Of a stretch of 14,149 nucleotides of DNA, positions 7,147-13,315 are shown in pieces; position 1 is the stretch's first letter, and every line of letters starts with the position of its first letter. The notes beneath the pieces were generated by a model. It saw only the letters and a program-made list of their open reading frames with translations, searched no databases and was not told the origin of the DNA. The position numbers and the translations under genes are program-made. This DNA comes from JAKFYM01 sp964612065 (lineage in GTDB: Bacteria > Bdellovibrionota > UBA1018 > CAIPTA01). The stretch lies in assembly GCA_964612065.1 (NCBI GenBank), contig CAZTCD010000100.1, positions 1 to 14,149 of the forward strand. Direction: 5' to 3'.

Positions 7147-7815
7147 ATGAGAGCCTTTCGATTCAACCGCCACTGGGCCGTGGCCGCGTTCTCCTTCCTC
7201 CTGCTGGGAATCTTCGTCTATCTGCTGAATGTGATGCTCACGGGCGGAGGGCATGCCGTACACCATTTCGACGAAGCCTGGATGGCTGCCGTGAAAAGCG
7301 AGCGGCGTTTCGGGGCTACCCGCTTCTTTCTCGAAATCACGGCGCTTGGCTCGGCCACGGTGCTGATCACGGTCTGCTTAGGTGTGCTGGTTTTACTCGG
7401 GGCCGCAGGGCGCTGGATGCACGCAATGCAGTTATTGTTCGTGGGCCTCGGCGGCTGGGGCCTGATGGAATTGCTCAAACGCACTGTGGGCCGCCCTCGT
7501 CCGAATGTGGCCGATCAGCTCGATTTTGTGAGCGGCTTTTCTTTTCCCAGCGGCCATAGCTCTTCTAGCTCCGGCATCTACCTCACGCTGGCGTTTTTTC
7601 TGCTGCCGCTTCTCGAGAGCGACAAAAAACGCGCGCTCTTTCTCTCTTACGTGGGGCTCTTCGTGTGCACCATCGCCGCTTCCCGCGTTTACCTCGGAGT
7701 GCACTACCCCACGGATGCGATCGGAGGCCTTTGCCTGGGCACAGGGCTCGCTTGCCTTTCCCATCAGCTCTTCCACCGGCCCTGGCGGAACGACAAATTA
7801 AAAAAGGGCCCCTGA
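7147..7815 (+). CDS. PAP2-superfamily membrane phosphatase
   Basis: This 222-residue integral membrane protein carries all three PAP2 signature motifs in order: K111-x6-R118-P119 (KRTVGRPRP), P134-S-G-H137, and S179-R-x5-H186-x3-D190 (SRVYLGVHYPTD). H137 and H186 are the expected acid/base and phosphohistidine residues. Several hydrophobic segments flank them (about 10-30, 67-88, 95-110, 143-156, 165-180, 191-205), as in the bacterial lipid phosphatases that act on phosphatidic acid, phosphatidylglycerol phosphate, undecaprenyl pyrophosphate or lipid A. Motifs alone do not decide the substrate. Length is normal for the family. The stop codon sits inside the loop of the terminator, so the last residues (KKGP) are encoded by one terminator arm. 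Divergent from the metallopeptidase and convergent with the C25 protease. Confidence 0.93.
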   Translation: MRAFRFNRHWAVAAFSFLLLGIFVYLLNVMLTGGGHAVHHFDEAWMAAVKSERRFGATRFFLEITALGSATVLITVCLGVLVLLGAAGRWMHAMQLLFVGLGGWGLMELLKRTVGRPRPNVADQLDFVSGFSFPSGHSSSSSGIYLTLAFFLLPLLESDKKRALFLSYVGLFVCTIAASRVYLGVHYPTDAIGGLCLGTGLACLSHQLFHRPWRNDKLKKGP

Positions 7816-7826
7816 GGGCCCTTTTT
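7801..7826. terminator. Symmetric bidirectional terminator overlapping a gene end
   Basis: AAAAAGGGCCC (7801-7811), loop CTGA, GGGCCCTTTTT (7816-7826) is a perfect 11-base inverted repeat with T5 on each strand. It serves the PAP2 gene on the plus strand, whose stop codon TGA lies in the loop, and the converging C25 protease gene, whose stop is at 7843. Confidence 0.92.
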
Positions 7827-7842
7827 GTTCCGGCGCTTTAAC

Positions 7843-9486
7843 TCAACGCAATCTCAGGCGCATGCTTGGATCACCCTGCAGGTGGTACCAACGCTGGTTC
7901 GAGGCGATATCGTTCGCGCCCGAATGATTTTCGCTAAGATACTTCTGCCCCGCCTGCAGCACTTCGCCGAGCACAGGGCTCGGAGTAGCGGCCAGCGAAT
8001 AAGCCACGCCGCGGGCAAAGATGGCAGGTGGATGCCAGGAGATCAGCACCGTGCCGCCCAAATAAGCCGCAGTTCCGATGGGAGCGCCGGAGGGATCGGC
8101 GTCGCCCATCAGATGGGCCCCGGCGTTTGCGGGCCGGAGAATGCCGTTCAGGCAGGCTACGTCGATCCATACAGGCTTCACAGCCGATGCATTCCGCATC
8201 TGCGAGATATGGCTCACGCCATAGTTTGAGCCGAAGCTGGGCCAATCGGTGCCGCTGCCGTGGCCCAGATAGGTTACCCACATCGAGCCGCTATTCATTG
8301 CGGCATTGAATCCGTTGGGATTGGAGTCGGAAGCGTTCTGATGGAAGTATACGGAGCGTGCGCCGTACTGTTCGTTCAGCTTGTTCTGAATGCTCAGAAC
8401 GTATTCCGCGTCGGAGGGATTCGAGCCCTCGTTGGAAGCAATGCCGATGGCGTTATTCCAGCCGGCCGCATCGCCCTGCCCGCTCTCGTAGGCCATCCAT
8501 TTCTGGAGCACGCGGGCCAGGGTGGCGTTGTCGTCGGCCACCACACGGCCGGAAAGCACTTCCGGAATGATGTCGGAAGCGCCTCCCATCGCATAATAGG
8601 GAAGATCAGAAGGCGTGCGACTATCCGTGGTGGTGGAAACCCTCGCTTGCGGGATGCGGTTCTCGCCGCCCACGATCAGGCTGTAGCGGAAATGGGCGCG
8701 GCCGTATTCGGCGTGAATCCAGGCTTTGAGAGAGTCGGCCGAATTCACGTTCATATCCTCATAGGCCTGCACGTGGAAGCTCAAGCCTTGGGCGCGTTTA
8801 TGGGCCAGCCAGGGTTCGAGGGTGGAGAGCTGCTCCCGAGGTGAGATCACGAGGTAGTCATAAGCTCGGGGCGCTTCCTCCCTGGCCTGGTACTGATAGC
8901 TGATCTCGAATTCCGCGTCGGGATAGAGATAGAGCATTCCCTTTTTTGGATCGTAGCGGTGAGGGAGCAGGATCAGGCGGCTCACGGGAGTGCCACGGAA
9001 ATCGCCGAGGGATTCCAGGCGGTAGAAAGTTTCGGGGCTTTTGTATCCGGCCACGTTATCCACGAAGGCGGAGGTTTGCTGATCGAGATCAGGGCAGCGG
9101 CAGGCTTCCTTTTGCGCGGGAAACAGCTTGCCTGCTTCGATGGCCACGGCTTGGCCTAGGCGGGTTTTCACCTGCACATCGCCCAGGCCGGCATGAATCG
9201 TTACCGCATGAAAAGGAAGGCGGGGATCACCAAGATCCGAAGTGGAATTCACGCCGGGAAGGCTGAGCTCCTGAAAGCCATTTTTTTTGCCCTCGAGCTG
9301 AAGCTCTCGCAGATGAAAGCTCACGGAGATCCGTTTCGAATCGCTGCGCTTATCGAAGCGCTCGGTTTTCTGCACGGAATTCTCTCCTGAGCCCAGGCGA
9401 ATTTTCTCTGTGGCGGCGAGGGAAAGATTGGTTACGAAGAAAAGGGAAACGAATAGGGCGGCACGTGCCTTCCTGGCAAAGTTCAT
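7843..9486 (-). CDS. Secreted gingipain-like cysteine peptidase (family C25)
   Basis: This is a 547-residue protein. Residues 1-24 form a Sec signal peptide (NLSLA|A). Residues 25-205 resemble the propeptide/N-terminal part of C25 proteins (DPRLPFHAVTIHAG). From YDYLVISP (209) the caspase-like fold begins, with DLPYYAMGGASDIIPEVLSGR (294-314) in the place where gingipains have the DYYYA...GR stretch. Catalytic residues: H409 in YLGHGSG and C445 in DVACLNG, 36 apart (33 in RgpB/Kgp, from memory). The end QGDPSMRL is typical of the family. There is no C-terminal sorting domain: the chain stops about 100 residues after the cysteine, so it is probably exported by another route or stays periplasmic. 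A CRC triplet (129-131) lies in the propeptide. The start ATG is preceded by AGGAGG (complement of 9494-9499) at 7 bases. It is monocistronic between a terminator and a divergent rhomboid gene. Confidence 0.92.
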   Translation of the reverse strand: MNFARKARAALFVSLFFVTNLSLAATEKIRLGSGENSVQKTERFDKRSDSKRISVSFHLRELQLEGKKNGFQELSLPGVNSTSDLGDPRLPFHAVTIHAGLGDVQVKTRLGQAVAIEAGKLFPAQKEACRCPDLDQQTSAFVDNVAGYKSPETFYRLESLGDFRGTPVSRLILLPHRYDPKKGMLYLYPDAEFEISYQYQAREEAPRAYDYLVISPREQLSTLEPWLAHKRAQGLSFHVQAYEDMNVNSADSLKAWIHAEYGRAHFRYSLIVGGENRIPQARVSTTTDSRTPSDLPYYAMGGASDIIPEVLSGRVVADDNATLARVLQKWMAYESGQGDAAGWNNAIGIASNEGSNPSDAEYVLSIQNKLNEQYGARSVYFHQNASDSNPNGFNAAMNSGSMWVTYLGHGSGTDWPSFGSNYGVSHISQMRNASAVKPVWIDVACLNGILRPANAGAHLMGDADPSGAPIGTAAYLGGTVLISWHPPAIFARGVAYSLAATPSPVLGEVLQAGQKYLSENHSGANDIASNQRWYHLQGDPSMRLRLR

Positions 9487-9518
9487 CTTGATTCCTCCTG
9501 AATCAGCGAATGATTTAA

Positions 9519-9548
9519 ATATTATTAATGTATCGTTGCGGTGCGCAA
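9519..9548 (-). promoter_or_regulatory. Possible promoter of the C25 peptidase gene
   Basis: On the minus strand TTGCGC (complement of 9543-9548), an 18-base spacer and TAATAT (complement of 9519-9524) make a plausible -35/-10 pair. An overlapping ATAATA gives a 17-base spacer. It sits in the only clearly AT-rich patch of the 9487-9734 gap and predicts a leader of about 25 bases carrying AGGAGG. I see nothing else clear in that gap. Confidence 0.4.
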
Positions 9549-9734
9549 GCAGAAATCCTACCCACTTTCCGCTGAAACACTCACCTGTTATCGTCTCTTA
9601 CAAAGCCACAGAAAATCCGCGCGCAGGAAAAGCAAGCACTTGGGCTCGCCTCTTACAGTGGCTGGCATAAGCTTTCAGAACCGAAGCGAAACAGGCGCCT
9701 TGCCGATGGGAAAACCGTGCCCATCATTGCAGCC

Positions 9735-10490
9735 ATGAATCCGGAAAACTCCCTGAACCGGGAGGAGCAAAAAATCATCGAGCCTGAAGCCACCTTCGAT
9801 ACCAAGGTGGTGCTGAAGGAAACTTATCTCTCCAAGGTGCAGCACGCTCGCGCGATCGAGCTCACCTGCTTTCTTTTGGGGCTGCTCTTCCTCGGCGCCT
9901 TCTTCTACCTGATGGATATCGCGCACGGCCGGGAGTGGATGGCGGCCTCTCCCGAAAAAGTTTTCCAGAACCACGAATATTGGCGCCTGTTTTCCACCCT
10001 GCTTGCGCATGGCGATCTGGGGCATCTTCTCTCCAATACTCTTCTCTTTATCCCCTTTTCGATTTTCCTCTCCCGGCACTTCGGCCTGATCTTTTATCCC
10101 GTGCTCGGAATTTTGAGCGCCGCTCTGGCGAATCTCCTGGTGCTGCTCACCCTTCCTCCGGAGGCCACTTTGGTGGGCGCCTCGGGCCTCGTGTATTGGA
10201 TGGGGGCCGCCTGGATCACTTTCTATTGGCTGATCGAGAAAAGAGATTCGGCCGCCCTCCGGCTCGGCAAAGCGCTGATGGTGGGTGGAGTGATTTTTGT
10301 GCCGGATGTGCTTCGGCCCAATGTGAGCCATATGGCTCATTATCTTGGTGCCTCTATGGGCTTCCTCTGCGCTCTAGCCACCTACAGAAGCCACAGGGAG
10401 CGCATCCTGGCCGCGGAAAAACGGGAGGTGGTTCTGGTGTATTCGCCGATTGGGCCAGAAGAGTGGAAAGGGCAGCACAGCCCGGGCTAG
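9735..10490 (+). CDS. Rhomboid-family intramembrane serine protease
   Basis: From ATG 9735 the protein has 251 residues. It has a soluble, charged N-terminal tail of about 40 residues, then about six membrane segments. EYWRLFSTLLAHGDLGHLLSN (81-101) matches the WR loop and the H...N pair of rhomboids (H97 and N101, equivalent to H150 and N154 of E. coli GlpG, from memory). GASG (148-151) gives the catalytic Ser150, and AHYLGASMG (201-209) gives the catalytic His202 with the GxxxG packing motif. Both catalytic residues are present, so it should be an active protease that cuts membrane helices. A GTG at 9717 would add six residues; neither start has a convincing ribosome site and ATG was preferred. 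The C-terminal 30 residues are charged and cytosolic. The target is unknown. It is divergent from the C25 gene. Confidence 0.9.
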   Translation: MNPENSLNREEQKIIEPEATFDTKVVLKETYLSKVQHARAIELTCFLLGLLFLGAFFYLMDIAHGREWMAASPEKVFQNHEYWRLFSTLLAHGDLGHLLSNTLLFIPFSIFLSRHFGLIFYPVLGILSAALANLLVLLTLPPEATLVGASGLVYWMGAAWITFYWLIEKRDSAALRLGKALMVGGVIFVPDVLRPNVSHMAHYLGASMGFLCALATYRSHRERILAAEKREVVLVYSPIGPEEWKGQHSPG

Positions 10491-10506
10491 GCGGGCAGGA
10501 CACCTC

Positions 10507-10530
10507 GACACTAACGCATGGTGTCATTTT
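10507..10530 (+). terminator. Weak terminator candidate after rhomboid gene
   Basis: GACAC (10507-10511), about 9 bases, GTGTC (10521-10525), then ATTTT. The stem is only 5-6 bases and the T-run short, so the call is tentative; it does lie 16 bases after the rhomboid stop and before the promoter of the next gene. Confidence 0.3.
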
Positions 10531-10593
10531 GATCCCTTTTCCTAGTTCGACACCGGGCTCGCTTTTTTCATCCTTTAACTTCAATACCTTACA

Positions 10594-10610
10594 TTGGCAC
10601 ATCCCCTGCT
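10594..10610 (+). promoter_or_regulatory. Possible sigma-54 (-24/-12) promoter of SH3-like gene
   Basis: TTGGCACATCCCCTGCT has the invariant GG (10596-10597) and GC (10608-10609) separated by exactly 10 bases, and matches the TGGCAC-N5-TTGCW consensus at all but the first T of the -12 block. Transcription would start near 10620. No RpoN or enhancer-binding gene is in the window, so this rests on the motif alone. Confidence 0.45.
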
Positions 10611-10624
10611 CTTGTGTACGGCAC

Positions 10625-10644
10625 GAGCGGCCAAGAGGCCGCTC
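10625..10644 (+). promoter_or_regulatory. 5' leader stem-loop
   Basis: GAGCGGCC, loop AAGA, GGCCGCTC is a perfect 8-base GC-rich stem ending 6 bases before the AGGAG ribosome site (10651-10655). It has no T-run. If transcription starts at the sigma-54 site it would begin about 5 bases into the mRNA, a place where hairpins often protect the transcript from 5'-end decay. Confidence 0.6.
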
Positions 10645-10661
10645 CACGATAGGAGTAACGT

Positions 10662-11039
10662 ATGAAACTGCTAACCACCGCCATGATGATCGCCTCGCTC
10701 TTTGCTTCGGCCACTGCTTTCGCGGAAGACTCCTTCCCTGAAGCCAACCAGAAGCTGGAAGCCACTGGCCAGCTCACCCTCCGGGCCTCAAGCCCTGATG
10801 CGAGCTTCGGCACCAAGGGAGAAAAAATCGGCTGGATTCAGCAGGGAGAAGCCGTAAAGGTGATCAGCGCCAAGCAACACCTCACCGTATTCGGCCTCGA
10901 AGTTTGGGTGGAAGTGGAATCCGTGAAGAACTCTTCCGTAAAGGGTTGGGTTTTCGACGGCATGAGCGCCGAGGTGCTCAAGGGCCAGGGAAAACTGGCA
11001 GCGATGGAGACGCAGGAGATCGTGGCTCAGCTCCACTGA
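10662..11039 (+). CDS. Small exported SH3-like (SH3b) domain protein
   Basis: This is a 125-residue protein. Residues 1-21 form a Sec signal peptide (ATAFA|E). Residues 35-100 fit a bacterial SH3 domain: LTLRASSPD at the start (the usual LNVRSGPS strand), IQQGEAVKVIS in the middle and VKGWVFDGM at the end (usual GWV). It ends in a short helical tail. No catalytic domain and no cysteine are present, so it is probably a periplasmic binding or adaptor module; bacterial SH3 domains often touch peptidoglycan or partner proteins, but the ligand here is unknown. The start ATG 10662 has AGGAG six bases upstream. It is probably monocistronic, under the candidate sigma-54 promoter, with a terminator about 100 bases after the stop. 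Confidence 0.85.
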   Translation: MKLLTTAMMIASLFASATAFAEDSFPEANQKLEATGQLTLRASSPDASFGTKGEKIGWIQQGEAVKVISAKQHLTVFGLEVWVEVESVKNSSVKGWVFDGMSAEVLKGQGKLAAMETQEIVAQLH

Positions 11040-11072
11040 AACCACCTTCTACAAACAAAAGCTTTTTAGGGC

Positions 11073-11093
11073 TCTCTGCCAGGATGGCGGAGA
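11073..11093 (+). other. 3' UTR hairpin
   Basis: TCTCTGCC, loop AGGAT, GGCGGAGA forms an 8-base stem with one wobble pair, between the SH3-like gene stop and the strong terminator. With that terminator it makes a structured 3' region of about 130 bases that could be stable or be processed into a small RNA. This is inference. Confidence 0.3.
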
Positions 11094-11136
11094 AGACTCC
11101 AGGGACGGGGAACAGGCAAGGGTGAACGATGGGCAG

Positions 11137-11170
11137 GGGCCCGGAATTCGAAAGGATTCCGGGCCCTTTT
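11137..11170 (+). terminator. Strong intrinsic terminator
   Basis: GGGCCCGGAAT (11137-11147), an 8-base loop, ATTCCGGGCCC (11156-11166), then TTTT. It is a perfect 11-base stem. The T-run exists only on the plus strand, so it ends the SH3-like transcript, not the converging minus-strand gene. Confidence 0.88.
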
Positions 11171-11180
11171 GCGTTGGCGA

Positions 11181-11498
11181 TCATACAAATTGCTTTTTAT
11201 TGATCGCCTTCTCTCCCGCTGCCTGCGCACCGTTCAAGAATCCTTTTTGGCTCCGGGGCGTTTGCCTCCACGCCTCGAGCAAAGCACAAGTGGCCGTACC
11301 CGCCTGCCCCCGATAAAGCACCAAAGGCCAGGTAGTGCCCGGAAACTCCTCTATCCAAAGACGGGCTTCCCACACCCCCTGCCCCCGGCCCCTCACCTCC
11401 AGGGCCTCGCATTCCTTCTCCAGAAAATGCACCAGCTCCTCCAGGCAGATCCGGTGAAAACTATCCTCAAACTGCGTCTCCAGAGGGCTCACGTGCAT
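11181..11498 (-). CDS. Small hypothetical cytosolic protein
   Basis: This is a 105-residue protein without signal peptide or membrane segment; I do not recognise it. It starts with an acidic, helical stretch (FHRICLEELVHFLEKECEALEV), then a strand-rich part (GVWEARLWIEEFPGTTWPLVLY) and a basic tail. Codon use resembles the neighbouring genes and it fills a gap that would otherwise be empty, which supports it being real. The opposite-strand frames here are Pro/Arg/Leu-rich and look like shadows. The ribosome site is weak (only AAGAGA just before the ATG), and GTG two codons later is an alternative start. It is divergent from the next exported small protein, with 71 bases between them. The function cannot be inferred. 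Confidence 0.6.
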   Translation of the reverse strand: MHVSPLETQFEDSFHRICLEELVHFLEKECEALEVRGRGQGVWEARLWIEEFPGTTWPLVLYRGQAGTATCALLEAWRQTPRSQKGFLNGAQAAGEKAINKKQFV

Positions 11499-11533
11499 TC
11501 TCTTGGTTTACCAAAGCCGGCCCCACGGCAAAT

Positions 11534-11562
11534 TTGCTGGGTGCGTCATTTTTTGCTATAAG
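11534..11562 (+). promoter_or_regulatory. Possible sigma-70-type promoter adjacent to start codon
   Basis: TTGCTG (11534-11539), 17 bases, TATAAG (11557-11562). The -10 ends 7 bases before ATG 11570, so the mRNA would begin at or next to the start codon. AAGG inside the box (11560-11563) could instead serve as a ribosome site for a longer transcript; both cannot apply to the same mRNA. Confidence 0.5.
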
Positions 11563-11569
11563 GCATGGA

Positions 11570-11890
11570 ATGAACAACGTCATGAACCTCTCCCTGCTCT
11601 CCACTCTTTTCTTTTCCGAGATGGTTCATGCCGCCGTTACAGCCGATTACAGAATCCAGTTCCAGGGCCGCAACGAGCTTGGAGCCGAGCTCGTGAAGAA
11701 CGAAACCCTGCAGCTATTGCCCGGCCTTTTTGCCCGGCAGCATTGCGATGTGGAATGGAAGATTCTGAGTGAAAAAGCCACAACCGTAGACATTCGCCTC
11801 ACCGGAATTTCCCGGCAAAGGCTCGAAGGCTGGCTCTTTTCCCTGAAAACCCAGACCAGAAACGCGGTTTCCGAAATCCACGAGCTCTGA
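11570..11890 (+). CDS. Small exported protein of unknown function
   Basis: This is a 106-residue protein. Residues 1-21 form a probable Sec signal peptide (MNNVMNLSLLSTLFF...MVHA|A), rather short in its hydrophobic core. The remaining 85 residues look like alternating strands and one helix (ADYRIQFQGRNELGAELV, VEWKILS, TTVDIRLTG, RQRLEGWLFSL) with one cysteine (C47). No family is recognised. The start was placed at ATG 11570 because it gives a compact signal peptide; a TTG at 11534 would add twelve residues that lie within the promoter, and ATG 11582 would leave a shorter signal. Convergent with the next small exported protein, with 49 bases and no clear terminator between them. Confidence 0.7.
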   Translation: MNNVMNLSLLSTLFFSEMVHAAVTADYRIQFQGRNELGAELVKNETLQLLPGLFARQHCDVEWKILSEKATTVDIRLTGISRQRLEGWLFSLKTQTRNAVSEIHEL

Positions 11891-11939
11891 TCCCGGACCA
11901 GAAAAAGCGGCTCGTCCCTGAGCAGCCGTCGGACGGAAA

Positions 11940-12287
11940 TCAGTAGTGCTTATCCTTGCCCCCTTCACCAGTGCCCCCGAGGCAGCGATAACCAAGAAAG
12001 CAGGCGTCGGAATCCAGCGTTGGCGCGTAAAACGGCACCGCCTCCGCCCCTTCCAGGCAGAGGCTCTCAAAAGCCACCACACGCTCTGGAGCCGCTTCAC
12101 CGAAGTGCGCGAGCACTGCTCCCCGCCTCTTCACCGTGCTCTCCGCGGCCTGGCAACTGAGCTTGCGGGTGTGAATTTCGCTCAGCACGGGCATGATTCT
12201 GATTTCATCGTGAGGGCTCGCATAGGCGTCCATGGAAGCGTTGGAAGAGAGAGGAAGAAAAAACAAGGCCAGAAAAAGATGTTTCAT
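11940..12287 (-). CDS. Small exported cysteine-containing protein of unknown function
   Basis: This is a 115-residue protein. Residues 1-17 form a short signal peptide (MKHLFLALFFLPLSSNA|S). The mature part has four cysteines, in SCQ, LCLEG and CFLGYRC, that could form two disulfides, and ends in a Gly/Lys-rich tail GTGEGGKDKHY. No family is recognised. The ATG has GGAG (complement of 12294-12297) six bases upstream, which supports this strand. The plus-strand frame over the same bases is an Arg/His-rich shadow. It is probably periplasmic or secreted, and is expressed alone. Confidence 0.75.
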   Translation of the reverse strand: MKHLFLALFFLPLSSNASMDAYASPHDEIRIMPVLSEIHTRKLSCQAAESTVKRRGAVLAHFGEAAPERVVAFESLCLEGAEAVPFYAPTLDSDACFLGYRCLGGTGEGGKDKHY

Positions 12288-12442
12288 TTTTAGCTCCGTC
12301 TAAATTTGGTCCCGGGAAAAGGCAGCTTGCCCGCCCATCGATTCAAGATCCGTCCCGCCGCTGATGCAGAATGAGTGCCAGAAAAAGCGCCAGACCAAGC
12401 CCCGTTTTTTGTGCCCTGAACCTAGCGCATTGCAGAGGCACG

Positions 12443-12472
12443 TTCGAATTTTCCCTCAAGCCTTGGTATAAG
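12443..12472 (+). promoter_or_regulatory. Possible promoter of trhO, -10 box next to start codon
   Basis: TATAAG (12467-12472) ends 8 bases before the ATG. A weak TTCGAA (12443-12448) lies 18 bases upstream as the -35 candidate. AAGGG (12470-12474) at six bases from the ATG could instead be a ribosome site. Confidence 0.4.
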
Positions 12473-12480
12473 GGCGAAGA

Positions 12481-13287
12481 ATGCCCACCCAACACCACTT
12501 GAGTTTTTACTGCTTCCGAAGCACCGGGGAGCTGCCGGCCCTGCGAAAAGCGCTCTATGCCTTTTGCCGGGAGCGCCAACTTCTGGGCACCATTCTGCTG
12601 GCCGAGGAAGGCGTGAACGGAATGCTCAGCGGCGAATCCCGGTGCATAGCGGAGCTGCGAAGCGAAATCGAAAATAGATTCGGCCCGGGCGTTACCTTTC
12701 ACGAAACCGAAAGTGATCCGAGCCAAAAATTCTCCCGCCTGCTCGTGAAAGTAAAAAAAGAACTGGTTCCGGTGGGTGATCCCGCTCTCAGCCCCGAACG
12801 ATGCACAGCCGCTCGCCTCAGCCCCCGCGAGCTCAAAGCCCTGCTCGACCGGAATGCGGCCAATGTGGTGCTTCTCGACGCGCGAAACACCTATGAAGTG
12901 GAGGTGGGCAGCTTTCAGGGAGCGGAACACCTCGCTCTCGATTGTTCGCGTGATTTCGCGGCCCGCGTGAAGGAAAACCAGGAGCGATGGAAGGGAAAAA
13001 CCATAGTAACCTTCTGCACGGGCGGCATTCGGTGCGAGAAGGGATCCGCCTATCTCCTGGCCCAGGGGCATCCTGACGTTTATCAGCTCGACGGAGGCAT
13101 CCTCCGCTACTTCGCTGAGCTCGGCAGCCAGAACGGAGTGCCTCACTTCCGGGGCCATTGCTTTGTATTCGACTGGCGAATGGCGGTAGACGGAGCCCTC
13201 CATCCGGTGGCTCGCTCCTCCGATCCCACCGTCTCCTTCGGCCGCCACAAGTTTTCCACGCCTAACACTCTGGCGGATAAGCCCTGA
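12481..13287 (+). CDS. trhO: tRNA uridine(34) hydroxylase TrhO (rhodanese-domain)
   Basis: This 268-residue protein is of the YceA/TrhO family, which makes 5-hydroxyuridine at wobble position 34 of tRNAs, the precursor of cmo5U or mo5U. The N-terminal ferredoxin-like domain has LLAEEGVNG (40-47). The rhodanese domain begins near 115 (LLDARNTYEVEVGSFQGA) and holds the active loop FCTGGIRCEK with C179 and C185. GHCFVFDWR in the C-terminal part is also a family hallmark. It lacks the long C-terminal extension of the E. coli protein (about 350 residues), as many short members do. The start ATG 12481 is the first in frame and begins directly at the family's N-terminal strand. A membrane protein gene follows after 28 bases and may be co-transcribed, although it has its own -10-like box. 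Confidence 0.93.
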   Translation: MPTQHHLSFYCFRSTGELPALRKALYAFCRERQLLGTILLAEEGVNGMLSGESRCIAELRSEIENRFGPGVTFHETESDPSQKFSRLLVKVKKELVPVGDPALSPERCTAARLSPRELKALLDRNAANVVLLDARNTYEVEVGSFQGAEHLALDCSRDFAARVKENQERWKGKTIVTFCTGGIRCEKGSAYLLAQGHPDVYQLDGGILRYFAELGSQNGVPHFRGHCFVFDWRMAVDGALHPVARSSDPTVSFGRHKFSTPNTLADKP

Positions 13288-13295
13288 AGCCTTCC

Positions 13296-13313
13296 TGCGC
13301 TATAATCAGCGCA
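13296..13313 (+). promoter_or_regulatory. -10 box inside an inverted repeat, possible promoter/operator
   Basis: TGCGCT-ATAATC-AGCGCA is a perfect 6-base dyad whose left arm and centre contain TATAAT (13301-13306). The box ends 9 bases before ATG 13316. No good -35 is seen. A protein bound to the dyad would cover the -10 element. Confidence 0.45.
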
Positions 13314-13315
13314 AG

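Noticed and set aside
6507..7559. Plus-strand 350-codon frame across the metallopeptidase start and into the PAP2 gene
   Set aside because: It crosses the intergenic region and two well supported genes in other frames; no domain pattern.
8260..8844. Plus-strand frame opposite the C25 peptidase
   Set aside because: The minus strand carries the full signal peptide, catalytic pair and ribosome site.
9699..9727. TTGCCG, 16 bases, CATCAT before the rhomboid gene as a fifth start-adjacent promoter
   Set aside because: The -10 match is poor and the start codon is itself uncertain.
11891..11939. Hairpins CGGCT/AGCCG and CGTCC/GGACG between two converging small genes
   Set aside because: Only five base pairs, mutually overlapping and without a T-run; not called a terminator.
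12343..12441. Possible 32-residue minus-strand protein (GTG 12441) with one hydrophobic stretch and a basic tail
   Set aside because: Attractive as a small membrane peptide but the ribosome site is too far (GAGGGA about 10 bases away) and it overlaps the trhO promoter; not enough support.
12343..13248. Minus-strand 301-codon frame opposite trhO
   Set aside because: Shadow; trhO motifs are unambiguous on the plus strand.
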